A model generated the notes under the pieces. That model searched no databases. It was given only the letters and a program-made list of their open reading frames with translations, and was not told the origin of the DNA. Of a stretch of DNA of 64,000 nucleotides, positions 25,883-34,507 are shown piece after piece. Every line of letters starts with the position of its first letter. Within the stretch, counting starts at the first letter, position 1. Origin of the DNA: Betaproteobacteria bacterium (GTDB lineage Bacteria; Pseudomonadota; Gammaproteobacteria; Burkholderiales; Burkholderiaceae_C). Position numbers and translations under genes: made by a program. Where the stretch lies: contig JADJWD010000007.1 in NCBI GenBank assembly GCA_016716535.1, forward strand, positions 372,001 to 436,000. Direction: 5' to 3'.

Positions 25883-26872
25883 ATGACCCTCGCCCGCCGA
25901 ACCCTTGCCACCGGCCTCGGCGTTCTCGCCGCCGCGCTCGCCGCTCCGGGCGCCTTCGCGCAAGGGGCCGCCGCCGACTGGCCGACGAAACCCGTGCGCA
26001 TCATCGTGCCGACGCCACCCGGCGGCCCGTTCGACCGCCTGATCCGCCCGATCGCGCAGGACATGGCCGCGGCGCTGAAGCAGCCGATCGTCATCGACAA
26101 CCGGCCGAGCGCCGGCAACATCGTCGGCACGCAGGCCGGTGCGACGAGCGCGCCCGATGGCTACACGCTGACGATGACCGGCATGATCAACACGATCACC
26201 GCCGGCCTGCACGAGAAGCTGCCGTACGACATCGTCGGCGACTTCGCGCACATCTCGGCCATCGGCGAAGGCGCGCAGTGGCTCGTGACCCGCAGCGACT
26301 CGGGGATCGAATCGCTGGCCGACCTGCTGGCGCGCGCGAAGAAGGAGCCGGGCCGGCTCAACGTCGCGACCTCGGGCGCCGGCAGCGCCGGCCACCTCTT
26401 GATGGAACTGCTGCAGCGCGCCGCCGGCGTGACGCTCGTGCACGTGCCGTACAAGGGCGGCGCGCCGGCGCTCAACGACACGCTGGCCGGCGTCGTGCAC
26501 CTGCTCGCGGTGCCGCAGAACGCGGCGCAGCCGCACGTGCTGTCGGGCAAGCTCAGGCTGCTGGCGGTGAGCAGCCGCGAGCGCAGCCCGGCGGCGCCTG
26601 CGGCGCCGACCTTCGCCGAGCTCGGCTACCCGCAGATGACGGTGACCTCGTGGGTCGGCCTGTCGGCGCCGAAGGGCACGCCGCCCGAGGTGGTGCGACG
26701 CGTGCACGCGGCGCTGCAGGCGACGCTCGCCAAGCCGGCCATCACCGACCCGCTGGTCGCCGAGGGCCTGGCGATCATGAAGACCAGCCCCGAGCAGTAC
26801 GCCGCGCTCGTCAGGAGCGACACCGAGCGCTGGGGGCAGCTCGTGCGCAGCCTGAAGCTGAAGGCGGATTGA
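25883..26872 (+). CDS. Bug/TctC-family tripartite tricarboxylate receptor (second)
   Basis: A 329-residue exported Bug receptor (signal ending GAFAQGA). Text includes WPTKPVRIIVPTPPGGPFDRL, IVIDNRPSAGNIVGTQAGA and VHVPYKGGAPALNDTLAGV. AAAGGAA lies 8 nt before the ATG. It is the second receptor in the same direction within 2 kb, separated from the first by the MetX-like gene, so the cluster alternates receptor-hydrolase-receptor-hydrolase. Confidence 0.93.
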   Translation: MTLARRTLATGLGVLAAALAAPGAFAQGAAADWPTKPVRIIVPTPPGGPFDRLIRPIAQDMAAALKQPIVIDNRPSAGNIVGTQAGATSAPDGYTLTMTGMINTITAGLHEKLPYDIVGDFAHISAIGEGAQWLVTRSDSGIESLADLLARAKKEPGRLNVATSGAGSAGHLLMELLQRAAGVTLVHVPYKGGAPALNDTLAGVVHLLAVPQNAAQPHVLSGKLRLLAVSSRERSPAAPAAPTFAELGYPQMTVTSWVGLSAPKGTPPEVVRRVHAALQATLAKPAITDPLVAEGLAIMKTSPEQYAALVRSDTERWGQLVRSLKLKAD

Positions 26873-26878
26873 GCGGCC

Positions 26879-27695
26879 ATGCCGTTCGTCCCCTCCGCCG
26901 CCACCGGCGGCCGCGCCCTCTACGCCGAGCGCCACGGCGACGCCGGCGTGCCGGTGCTCTTCCTGCACGGCGCCGGCTCCAACGCCGCCACCTGGTGGCA
27001 GCAACTCCCCGCGTTCATGGCGCGGCACGTCTGCCTGACGCTCGACCTGCGCTGCTTCGGCCGCTCGGCCGCGCCGATGGCGGAATTCAGGCACGAGCAC
27101 TTCGTCGCCGACGTGCTGGCCGTGCTCGACCACTTCGAGGTGCCGCGCGCCGTCGTCGTCGGCCAGTCGCTGGGTGGCATGGTCGGGCTCAGGCTGGCGC
27201 TGCAACACCCGGCGCGCGTCGCCGCGTTCGTCGCCTGCGACTCGCCGCTCGGCGTCGACCAGCCGGCGATCCTCGACGCGCTCGAGCGCCGCGCCCGCAC
27301 CGGCGGCATCGCAGACGCTCGAACAGCGTGCGCTCGGCGCGTGGTTCCTGCAACGCTCGCCCGAGCGCGCCGCGCTCTACGCGCAGATCAACGCCTTCAA
27401 CCCGGGCACACACAGCACGCCGCCCGACGAATGGCGCGCCGCGATGGACCGCCTGATGGACCCGGCGCGGCTGCTGCCGATGGCCGCGCTGCGCGACATC
27501 ACCTGCCCGACCCTGTGGCTGGTCGGCCGGGAAGACCCGCTCGTGCCGGTGTCGGCAATGCAGGAAGCCGCCTCGCTCGCCCCCGGCAGCGAGCTGGCGG
27601 TGGTCGACCACTGCGGCCACTCGACCTACTTCGAGCGGCCCGAGGTGTTCAACCACCTCGTGCTGGACTTCATTGCGCGGCGGGTGGCGGGCTGA
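26879..27695 (+). pseudogene. Alpha/beta hydrolase, frameshifted near 27308
   Basis: Two frames together encode a complete ~271-residue alpha/beta hydrolase. The first carries the oxyanion motif FLHGAGSNAATWW and the nucleophile S97 in VVGQSLGGMVGLRLAL; the second carries acid and base in LVGREDPLVP and DHCGHSTYFERPE. Omitting the A at 27308 joins them as ...RARTGG-SQTLEQRALG..., a normal hydrolase cap. As given, translation of the first frame runs on into non-homologous sequence. It could be a real inactivating mutation or an assembly error. The gene starts 6 nt after the Bug receptor. Confidence 0.82.
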
Positions 27696-30455
27696 TCAAC
27701 GAACGAAGACGACCGGGTCGCCGTTCCACTGCGCGCTCACGCAGTCGCTGCGCGAGCGGCTGGCGGGGTCCGGGGTCACCATCCAGCCGGCTGTGGCCGA
27801 CCAGCGAATCTCGTAGATGCAGCCGGTGAACGAGACAGCGCGGCTCACTTCGTCGCCTTCGGCTTCCTGGCCGCTGAAGATGCGCCAGATGCGCGAGAAC
27901 CCGGGGAAGTGCGGCGTCTGCAGGCCGAACGGCGGCAGCGCCGGGTCGTGCATCGAATGCACGCTGCCGTTGCAGCCGACGACGTACCAGCCGTGCAGGA
28001 AGCAGGTGTCGTCCAGCGCCGCCACGCGCCGCGCCGTGGCGAGGTTCGATTCCTGCACGCTGGCCGGCCCGAGCCAGACCTGGCCGCGCATGTCGAGCAC
28101 GAGCAGGCTGCCCGTCTCGGTCGGCGGGCCGTTGAAGTTGAAGGCGGCCCGGATGTCGCCGTTGCCGCCGACCATCTTGGTTCGCAGCCCGCGGAAGGGC
28201 GTCATCTCCGCGAAGCGGCCGCGCGGACCGGCAATGCCGTAACGGTCGAAGTAGGTGTAGAACGCACCGAGTGAGCGGGCGGCGTTGATGAGGTAGAAGC
28301 TGTCGAAGCCCAGCGGCCCGATGGCCTCGAAGCGCACGTTTGCCGGCAGCCGCGTTTCCACCTGTTCGCCGATGACGCGGCCGTCGGCCAGCAGCTTGAT
28401 GTGCTCGCTGATTCCTTGATGCGCCGGCGGCGGCACGACGTCGATGACCTTGCCTTGAAGGCCCGTGGCGCGCACCCAGGCGAACTCCAGGCCCGTCAGC
28501 GTGTACACCTCGCCCTTGTCGGAGAACGCGACGACGACCGCGGGGGTCTCGGTCACCCGCATCGCATCCGTGGGCGGGATGACCCTGAAGTCGACGATAC
28601 GCACGCCGGCCGGCGTGACCAGATCCGGGTAGTCGATGCGCTCGTAGTACCCCGACGCGGCCTCGCGCACGATCTTGACCACGACCGCTCCGTCACCGCG
28701 CAGTGCGGCCGTAGCGGAGTACCTGACCGGATAGGTGTCCCACGCACTGTGCCAACGCCACATGAACACGCTCTTCACCACCGCCGCCCCCGTCGCACGC
28801 AGCGCCGCATCGCCCAGCCGCAGCGCATTGCTGCTCGTGTCGGCGAACGTCTGCATCGACATCTGGTCGACGAGGTACGAAGGCACGCCGCCGACGAAGG
28901 CCGTCTGTCCGTCGGCGGCGCGGTGGTCGAGCACGCCGTCGGTCAAGTCGCGCGCGATCTGGTCGGTGAAGCTGAGCGCCGGCGCCGCCGTGTCGGGGTC
29001 GAAACGCCCGGCCGATTGCACGAGCCCCGCCAGCACCGCCGCGTAGATGCCGTTCTGGTCGAAGCCGAGCACGTCGCGCTGCTGGTCCAGGCTCTGCCCG
29101 ATCACCACCGGCAGCCGCGTGATGTCGTCGAGCCGGAAGTTCGGCCCCGCGTGGTCGTTGTAGGCCTTCAGCGCCGCGGCATTGGCCTTGTCGATCAGCA
29201 CCTCGTCGGCCCACGGCGCGCGGCCTTCGCCCGGCGTGCGCTCCTTGACGAGTTCGTCGAGGTACGCACAGGCGGCGTTGGACAGCGGGGTGACGCCGAT
29301 GTTCCTGCTCACGCCCGGCAGCACCGCGCACATGCTGCGACCGGCGAAAGAGATGTCGAGCCGGCGCGCCTCGTCGTAGTAGGTGGCGTCGGGTCGTTCG
29401 CCGTGCAGGGTGATGCGCAGCGGCCCGCGGTAGTCGCAGGTCACCAGCGTCACCATGCCCTTGTCGCTGTCGGTGGTCGCCGTGCCGAGCAGGCTGCCGT
29501 TGGCGCGCCGCACCTCGACCTTGGTGCGCAGGAACTGCCCGAGCGAGCCGCCGACGCCGGCGCCGTTGCCGCCGCCGCCGGTGTCGCCATCGGCCGTGCC
29601 GCTGCCGCCGCCCTCCGTGCCGCCGAGGGCGCCGCTGGGCGGTGGGCGGTAGGCCGTCTGCACCATCACGTCGTCGAAGCGGCCGGTGAAGCCGCTCAGT
29701 ACGCCGGCGCGGCAGCCGCTCGGCACGAAGTGCATCTCGAGGCCGCCGAGCGCGATCTCCTGCGCCGCCAGGCTCAGGGTCTTGCCGCCGCTGACCAGGC
29801 CGCGCGTGATGCCGTCGACGAGGTCGTCCATGCCGTTGCCGGGCACCGCGGCGAAGGCAGTGCCGATCGGATCGATGTCCGCCGCCGGCGGCGTGCCCAG
29901 CACCTTGGCGAGCTGCTCGCGCACGAAGGCACGTGCCGCGGCGACCTTCTCGTCGGTGAGCAGGCTGATCAGGTCGGCACCGGCGAGCGCCGCGAAGGCG
30001 TTGTTCGGCTCGCCGCCAAGCAGGCGCGCGGCGATCAGGTGCGTCCATGGCGTGACGTTGGCGACGTCGCCCACCCGCATCAGCACGCCGGCCATGTTTT
30101 CGGTGTGCGGCTGGCCGCCCACCGTGCCGCCGCGCACGAACAGCACGCACGGCAGCACGAGCGTCTTCTCTAGCTCGACGACGTAGCGGCCGTCGGGCCC
30201 GGTGCGCGCGGTGCGTTGGCCGCTCGTGCAGCGCAGTTCGAGCGTGGCATCGGCCACCGGCTGGCCGACCGCCGCGGTGCCGGAGAACTCGCCTTGCGCC
30301 ACGTCGTCGTCCGGCGGTGGCGGATTCCCGCCAGCACCACCGCCGCCGCACGCGGCCAGCGCCAGTGTCAGCAGGACAGCGCTTGCCGTGCGCAGCGCGC
30401 CGGCGCGCCGCGTCCATGGGTCGACACTCTCGACCCCAATAAGCCCGTGATGCAT
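27696..30455 (-). CDS. Large lipoprotein of unknown function
   Basis: About 919 residues. The ATG at 30455 has GGGAG upstream and opens a lipoprotein signal with lipobox LALAAC followed by Gly/Pro-rich linker. Residues ~50-130 resemble a carboxypeptidase-regulatory-like beta domain (GTAAVGQPVADATLELRCTSG, RTGPDGRYVVELEK). A Gly-rich linker occurs near residue 290. The C-terminal third has short repeated beta-strand motifs (GEVYTLTGLEFAWVRATG; LLVLDMRGQVWLGPAS; WYVVGCNGSVHSM), which might form a propeller. I do not recognise the family. It follows the caspase-like gene by 86 nt on the same strand. Confidence 0.8.
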   Translation of the reverse strand: MHHGLIGVESVDPWTRRAGALRTASAVLLTLALAACGGGGAGGNPPPPDDDVAQGEFSGTAAVGQPVADATLELRCTSGQRTARTGPDGRYVVELEKTLVLPCVLFVRGGTVGGQPHTENMAGVLMRVGDVANVTPWTHLIAARLLGGEPNNAFAALAGADLISLLTDEKVAAARAFVREQLAKVLGTPPAADIDPIGTAFAAVPGNGMDDLVDGITRGLVSGGKTLSLAAQEIALGGLEMHFVPSGCRAGVLSGFTGRFDDVMVQTAYRPPPSGALGGTEGGGSGTADGDTGGGGNGAGVGGSLGQFLRTKVEVRRANGSLLGTATTDSDKGMVTLVTCDYRGPLRITLHGERPDATYYDEARRLDISFAGRSMCAVLPGVSRNIGVTPLSNAACAYLDELVKERTPGEGRAPWADEVLIDKANAAALKAYNDHAGPNFRLDDITRLPVVIGQSLDQQRDVLGFDQNGIYAAVLAGLVQSAGRFDPDTAAPALSFTDQIARDLTDGVLDHRAADGQTAFVGGVPSYLVDQMSMQTFADTSSNALRLGDAALRATGAAVVKSVFMWRWHSAWDTYPVRYSATAALRGDGAVVVKIVREAASGYYERIDYPDLVTPAGVRIVDFRVIPPTDAMRVTETPAVVVAFSDKGEVYTLTGLEFAWVRATGLQGKVIDVVPPPAHQGISEHIKLLADGRVIGEQVETRLPANVRFEAIGPLGFDSFYLINAARSLGAFYTYFDRYGIAGPRGRFAEMTPFRGLRTKMVGGNGDIRAAFNFNGPPTETGSLLVLDMRGQVWLGPASVQESNLATARRVAALDDTCFLHGWYVVGCNGSVHSMHDPALPPFGLQTPHFPGFSRIWRIFSGQEAEGDEVSRAVSFTGCIYEIRWSATAGWMVTPDPASRSRSDCVSAQWNGDPVVFVR

Positions 30456-30541
30456 GTTCTTCTCCCTTCGTCCGATCACACAAAGTCTCGTCGCCCCGGC
30501 CACACCGGCCGGGCTGTTGCTGGGCATGTCGCGCGCCGCCT

Positions 30542-33496
30542 TCATGGCAGCTCGATCAGCCGCAGGTCCGGCATGCCCGGCGGAATCAGGCTGACCGGGT
30601 TCTGCGCCGCCTTGGTTGCCGCCGCCACCCGCGAGGCAACGTAGTAGTCCAGCCCCTTGACGGTGATCTCGCCGCGCTTCATCAGGTCGGCGCCGCCGCC
30701 GAGGCCGTCGACCAGCGCTTTCGTGAAGATGCCGTTGCCGAGCGAGCGCAGTTCGAGCGATTCCTCGCTGCGCGCGCTGGACGCCAGCACGATGACGCCG
30801 TTCTCGGGCGCACGCAGCTCGTCGGCCAGGCGCGCGTGGTCGCGGCTGAGCGCGGCCGCCTGCGACGCGGTGGTCGTCACGCTGCCGGCGTGGCAGGTGT
30901 CGGCGAACAGCACGATGCGCCCGCGGATGGCCGCCAGCGCACCGCGCAGTTCGTCCTCGGAAACCGCCGTCTGCGCCAGCCGCGCGATCTCGCCCTCGTG
31001 CGTGACGAAGAAGTAGCGGCCCTCGTCGTCGTGCGCGCCGTGCCCCGCGAGGAAGACCATCACGACGTCGTCGCCGCCCGCCTCGGCGGCCAGCCACTCG
31101 AGGTGGCCGAGCAGCGCCGGTCGCGTCACCTCACGGTCGGTGACGAGGCGCGCCGTCACGCTGCGGTAGCGCTTGCCGCCCAGCGCCACCAGCGCGGCGC
31201 GGAAGTCGGCCGCATCCTTGGCTGCGTAGTCCAGGCTCAGGCTGCGCTCGGCGTAGTCACTGACGCCGACGGCCAGCACCAAGAGGCGCGGCTTGCCGGG
31301 CGGCGCCGGCTGCACCGCATCGACCTGCACGTCGAAGTCCAGCGGCGCCGAAACGCCGTTGGCATCACGCGCGATCAACTGCACGAGATGGCGGCCCGGC
31401 GGCAGCACGACCTCGGCGCGGCCGAGCGCCTCGCCGTCGAGGTGGCCGGGGAGTTGCACGCGCGCCTCCCACGGCCGGCCGTTCAGCCGCACCCACACGC
31501 GTGTCTGCGTGCCCTCGGCGCCGCGCAGCGCAAAGGGCATCGTCACGCGCCCGCCAGCGGACTTGGCGCGCCGCTCGGCGTGCGCGATGAGCTGCGGCGG
31601 CAGCACCAGCGGGGACGATTGCGCAGGCGGCGGCGCGGCCGCCCGCGCCGTGCCGGTGATGCCAAGCGCCGCATCGACGAGGTCCGGGCGCCGGTAGGCG
31701 GCGCGGAAACGCTCCAGCCGGTGCAGCTCGATGCGCGCGCTGCCCGGCGCGCGCACCACCCAGCCGGCGAGCGCGTCGCCGCCGGCGCTGGCGTCGAAGT
31801 AGCCCTCGGGCGTCCAGGCGAGCCACTGGCCGCCGGGCAGCGCCAGCACGGCCGCGAGCGGCTCGCCGCTGGCCGCGTGCCACCAGCGCAGCGTGCCGTC
31901 GCTGAGCGCGGTGACGACGCGCTCGCCGGTGATCGCGACAACGAGCGCGTTGACCTCGGCGCCGGGCTGGCGGCGCCACAGCACCTGGCCGCCCGCGTCG
32001 ATGCGCATCAATGCGCGCGACGTGCCGACGAAGGCATCGCTGCCGCCGCCGGGCATGAAGCTCGCTGCCCGCGCCGTCTCACCCGGCTCGAGCGGCATCG
32101 CGCGGCCGGCGAGGCGATAGAAACCGGTGAACAAGCCCTTGTCGTCGCTGACCTGCAGCTCGGCGCTGAAGGCGCCGCCCTGGCGCAGCCGCGCGCCTTG
32201 GCCGACGCCGCGCTCGACGCGCGCCAGCCGGCGCTGCCGCAGGTCGAATTGCAGCCGCTCGCCGCCGGCCAGGCGCCACGAGACGAGCGTCGCGTCGTCG
32301 CTGGCGAGCAGCGCCGACACCGACTGCGCGCCGCCGAGCGCGCTCTTTTGGTTCGGCTCGACCGTGCGGCCGTCGAAGACGCCCCAGCTGCCGTCGAACG
32401 ACGCGAAAGCGACGCGGCCGCCGGGCAACGGCACGAGGTCGAGCAGTGAGTCGGTGGCCACCGGCACGCCGGCGGCCGGCGCGCCGCTGGCTGCATCGAA
32501 GCTCCACAGCAGGTACTCGCCGCGGCGCGCCTTGCGGCCGCCGACCCAGATCGTCTGTGCCTTGCCCGGCGCGTCGGCCGACCAGGCCACCGTCATCAGC
32601 TGGCCAGCGTCGAGGCCACTGTCGCGCGGCTCGAGCGTGCGCAGCACGCGGCCGCCGGGCAGCTCGACGATCGCCGGCGGCTGCGCCGAGAAGTGGCCGA
32701 CGACGGCGCGCGTGCCGTCGGCGGCGAGGCTCACGCTCACGGGCATCGCGCCGGGGCTGCGCAGGACGCGCGGCTTGGTGAGGGCGCCCGCGAAACTTGC
32801 GTCATCGAGGCCGAACAGCAGCAGCCAGCCCGAAAGGTCGGTGGCCAGCAGCTGCGTGCGCGACACCGCGAGCCCGAACACGTCGCCCTCGGTCGCATGG
32901 CGGCCGAGCGCGCGGCCTTGTGCATCGAAGGCGTACACGCCGCGCCCGCTGCCGGCGGCGCCGACGAAGAGGCGCTGCCCGTCGGCCGACCAGGCGAGGC
33001 GCTTCACTTCGCACCGGCAGAGGCGAAACGAGCCGACGAGGCGGCCGCTGTCGAGCGCGAAGACGTAGGCCACCGCCTCGCCGGATGCGCCGGGCACCGG
33101 CGCGAGGCCGGTGCCGGCCACCACGACCTCGGCACGCTCGGGGTGGATCGCGGCGCCGTACAGGCGCCCTTGCTCGCCGGGGCCGACCGGCACGCGCAGC
33201 GTGTGCAGCGCCTCGCCGCTCGTTGCTCGCCACACACGCGCGGTCTTGTCGTCCGAGGCGCTGACGACCCAGTCGCGCGCCGCGTCGACCGCCAGCCGCC
33301 GCACCGCGGCGCCGTGGCCGCCGGCGTCGAGTTGCAGATGCGCCTCGACGGTAGTGCGCGCACCCTCGAGCGAGATGACGGCCTGGCGCGCATCGCGGGC
33401 CTCGGCGGCGGCCCGCGGCGCTTGCGCCAGCGCCGCCCCCGCCGCCACAGCGCATGGCAGCGCCAAGGCCCAGGCGATCCACGCGCGCTGCTGCGA
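30542..33496 (-). CDS. Exported WD40/propeller-caspase (peptidase C14-like) protein
   Basis: About 984 residues. A signal peptide (WIAWALALPCAVAAGAALAQ) is followed by WD40-like repeats (DWVVSASDDKTARVWRATSGEALHTL; LAWSADGQRLFVG; VTALSDGTLRWWHAASGEPL), an Ig-like stretch near residues 640-720, and a C-terminal caspase domain from ~733. The dyad H819 (VFLAGHGAHDD) and C868 (LFADTCHAGS) is intact. The start is taken as TTG 33496, which has GGGAGAGGG just upstream and leads straight into the signal peptide; GTG 33562 is an alternative. Substrate unknown; the periplasmic location is inferred. Confidence 0.87.
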   Translation of the reverse strand, partial: SQQRAWIAWALALPCAVAAGAALAQAPRAAAEARDARQAVISLEGARTTVEAHLQLDAGGHGAAVRRLAVDAARDWVVSASDDKTARVWRATSGEALHTLRVPVGPGEQGRLYGAAIHPERAEVVVAGTGLAPVPGASGEAVAYVFALDSGRLVGSFRLCRCEVKRLAWSADGQRLFVGAAGSGRGVYAFDAQGRALGRHATEGDVFGLAVSRTQLLATDLSGWLLLFGLDDASFAGALTKPRVLRSPGAMPVSVSLAADGTRAVVGHFSAQPPAIVELPGGRVLRTLEPRDSGLDAGQLMTVAWSADAPGKAQTIWVGGRKARRGEYLLWSFDAASGAPAAGVPVATDSLLDLVPLPGGRVAFASFDGSWGVFDGRTVEPNQKSALGGAQSVSALLASDDATLVSWRLAGGERLQFDLRQRRLARVERGVGQGARLRQGGAFSAELQVSDDKGLFTGFYRLAGRAMPLEPGETARAASFMPGGGSDAFVGTSRALMRIDAGGQVLWRRQPGAEVNALVVAITGERVVTALSDGTLRWWHAASGEPLAAVLALPGGQWLAWTPEGYFDASAGGDALAGWVVRAPGSARIELHRLERFRAAYRRPDLVDAALGITGTARAAAPPPAQSSPLVLPPQLIAHAERRAKSAGGRVTMPFALRGAEGTQTRVWVRLNGRPWEARVQLPGHLDGEALGRAEVVLPPGRHLVQLIARDANGVSAPLDFDVQVDAVQPAPPGKPRLLVLAVGVSDYAERSLSLDYAAKDAADFRAALVALGGKRYRSVTARLVTDREVTRPALLGHLEWLAAEAGGDDVVMVFLAGHGAHDDEGRYFFVTHEGEIARLAQTAVSEDELRGALAAIRGRIVLFADTCHAGSVTTTASQAAALSRDHARLADELRAPENGVIVLASSARSEESLELRSLGNGIFTKALVDGLGGGADLMKRGEITVKGLDYYVASRVAAATKAAQNPVSLIPPGMPDLRLIELP

Positions 33497-33663
33497 CAAG
33501 TGCCCTCTCCCTGTGCTTGCCGGCACCACCGGGCCCGGTGAATCCGGGCCTCGTGCGGTCACTTACGTTTGGACACTAGCGCCGGCGCGCCGCCCGCGCA
33601 CGCGGGTTTGCGAGAGAGGGTCCTGTGAACGGGGGAGTGGGTGCGCGCCGTGCGGCGGCCGCG

Positions 33664-34504
33664 CTACAGCGGCATCTCGATGCGCATCTCGCGCCAGCGG
33701 ATCACCGCCGCCTTCGGCGCGATGCGCTCGACCACGACGCCGGGGGCCGCCGTCTCGCCTTCGCGCACGACGAGGCCGTTGATGACGACGAAGCGGCTCG
33801 CCGGCTGGTCGGAGTAGATCGAGCCGCCGACCCGCATCGGCGGCAGTTCGGCGCGTTGGGCCGGCGGCAGGTCGGCCAGCGTCGTGGGCCGCGCGGGCGC
33901 TGGCGGCGCGGGTGCCGGTGCAGCTACCTGTGCCGTTGGGGGTACAGGCGCCGTGGCCGGTGCCGGCGCGGTGGTCGGTGCCGGCGCAGGGGTCGTTGGT
34001 GCGGGTGCAGTGGTCGGGCGAGGTGCCGGCGCTGGTGGCGGCGCTGGAGCGGGGCGGCGGTGGCGCGGGCGGCGGCGCTGGAGCGGGCGACGGCGGTGGC
34101 GCGGGCGGTGGCGGCGGTGGCGCAGGCGGCGGCGGTGGCGGCGCAGGCGGGGCCGGCGGTGCCACCAGCAGCGGCGGCCCGGCCGGCGTGCCAGCCCCGG
34201 TGCCAGCCTCCTGTGCAGGCGTCGGGGCCTGCGCAACACGAGCGGGATCCGCCGCGCCGCCCGCCTCGGCCGCCGGCGCCGCGGCCGGCGCGCGATCCGG
34301 GCTGCGCGACATCCACCACCACGCGCCGAGACCGGCCAGCACGAGCACCGCTGCAGCCACGGCGGTGAGGCCGACGCCCACGCGCCGGCTCGCGCCGCTG
34401 CCCTCGCCGATTCCCACTGGCATCGATTGCGTATGCAGCCCGGGCACCTGGCCGCGTCCGCGCTCGCTCTCGGCGCGCCGCAGGGCATCGAGGATGTAGG
34501 ACAC
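33664..34504 (-). pseudogene. gspB: GspB-like type II secretion accessory protein, frameshifted in a poly-G run
   Basis: The N-terminus MSYILDALRRAESERGRG, a single membrane helix (residues ~43-65) and the C-terminal domain MRVGGSIYSDQPASRFVVINGLV are classic GspB/ExeB, but lie in two frames. The switch falls in a Pro/Ala low-complexity linker at the run GGGG (34051-34054 on the plus strand); with GGG the frames join into one ~279-residue protein, and a nearby copy of the same linker unit has GGG. GspB works with ExeA/GspA to place the secretin through peptidoglycan. Either a real frameshift or a homopolymer sequencing error. Confidence 0.85.
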
Positions 34505-34507
34505 GCT

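Noticed and set aside
33884..34500. Plus-strand Gly/Ala-rich repeat protein (PE_PGRS-like text)
   Set aside because: It is the complement of the Pro/Ala linker in gspB; the GspB N- and C-terminal domains show the minus strand is coding.
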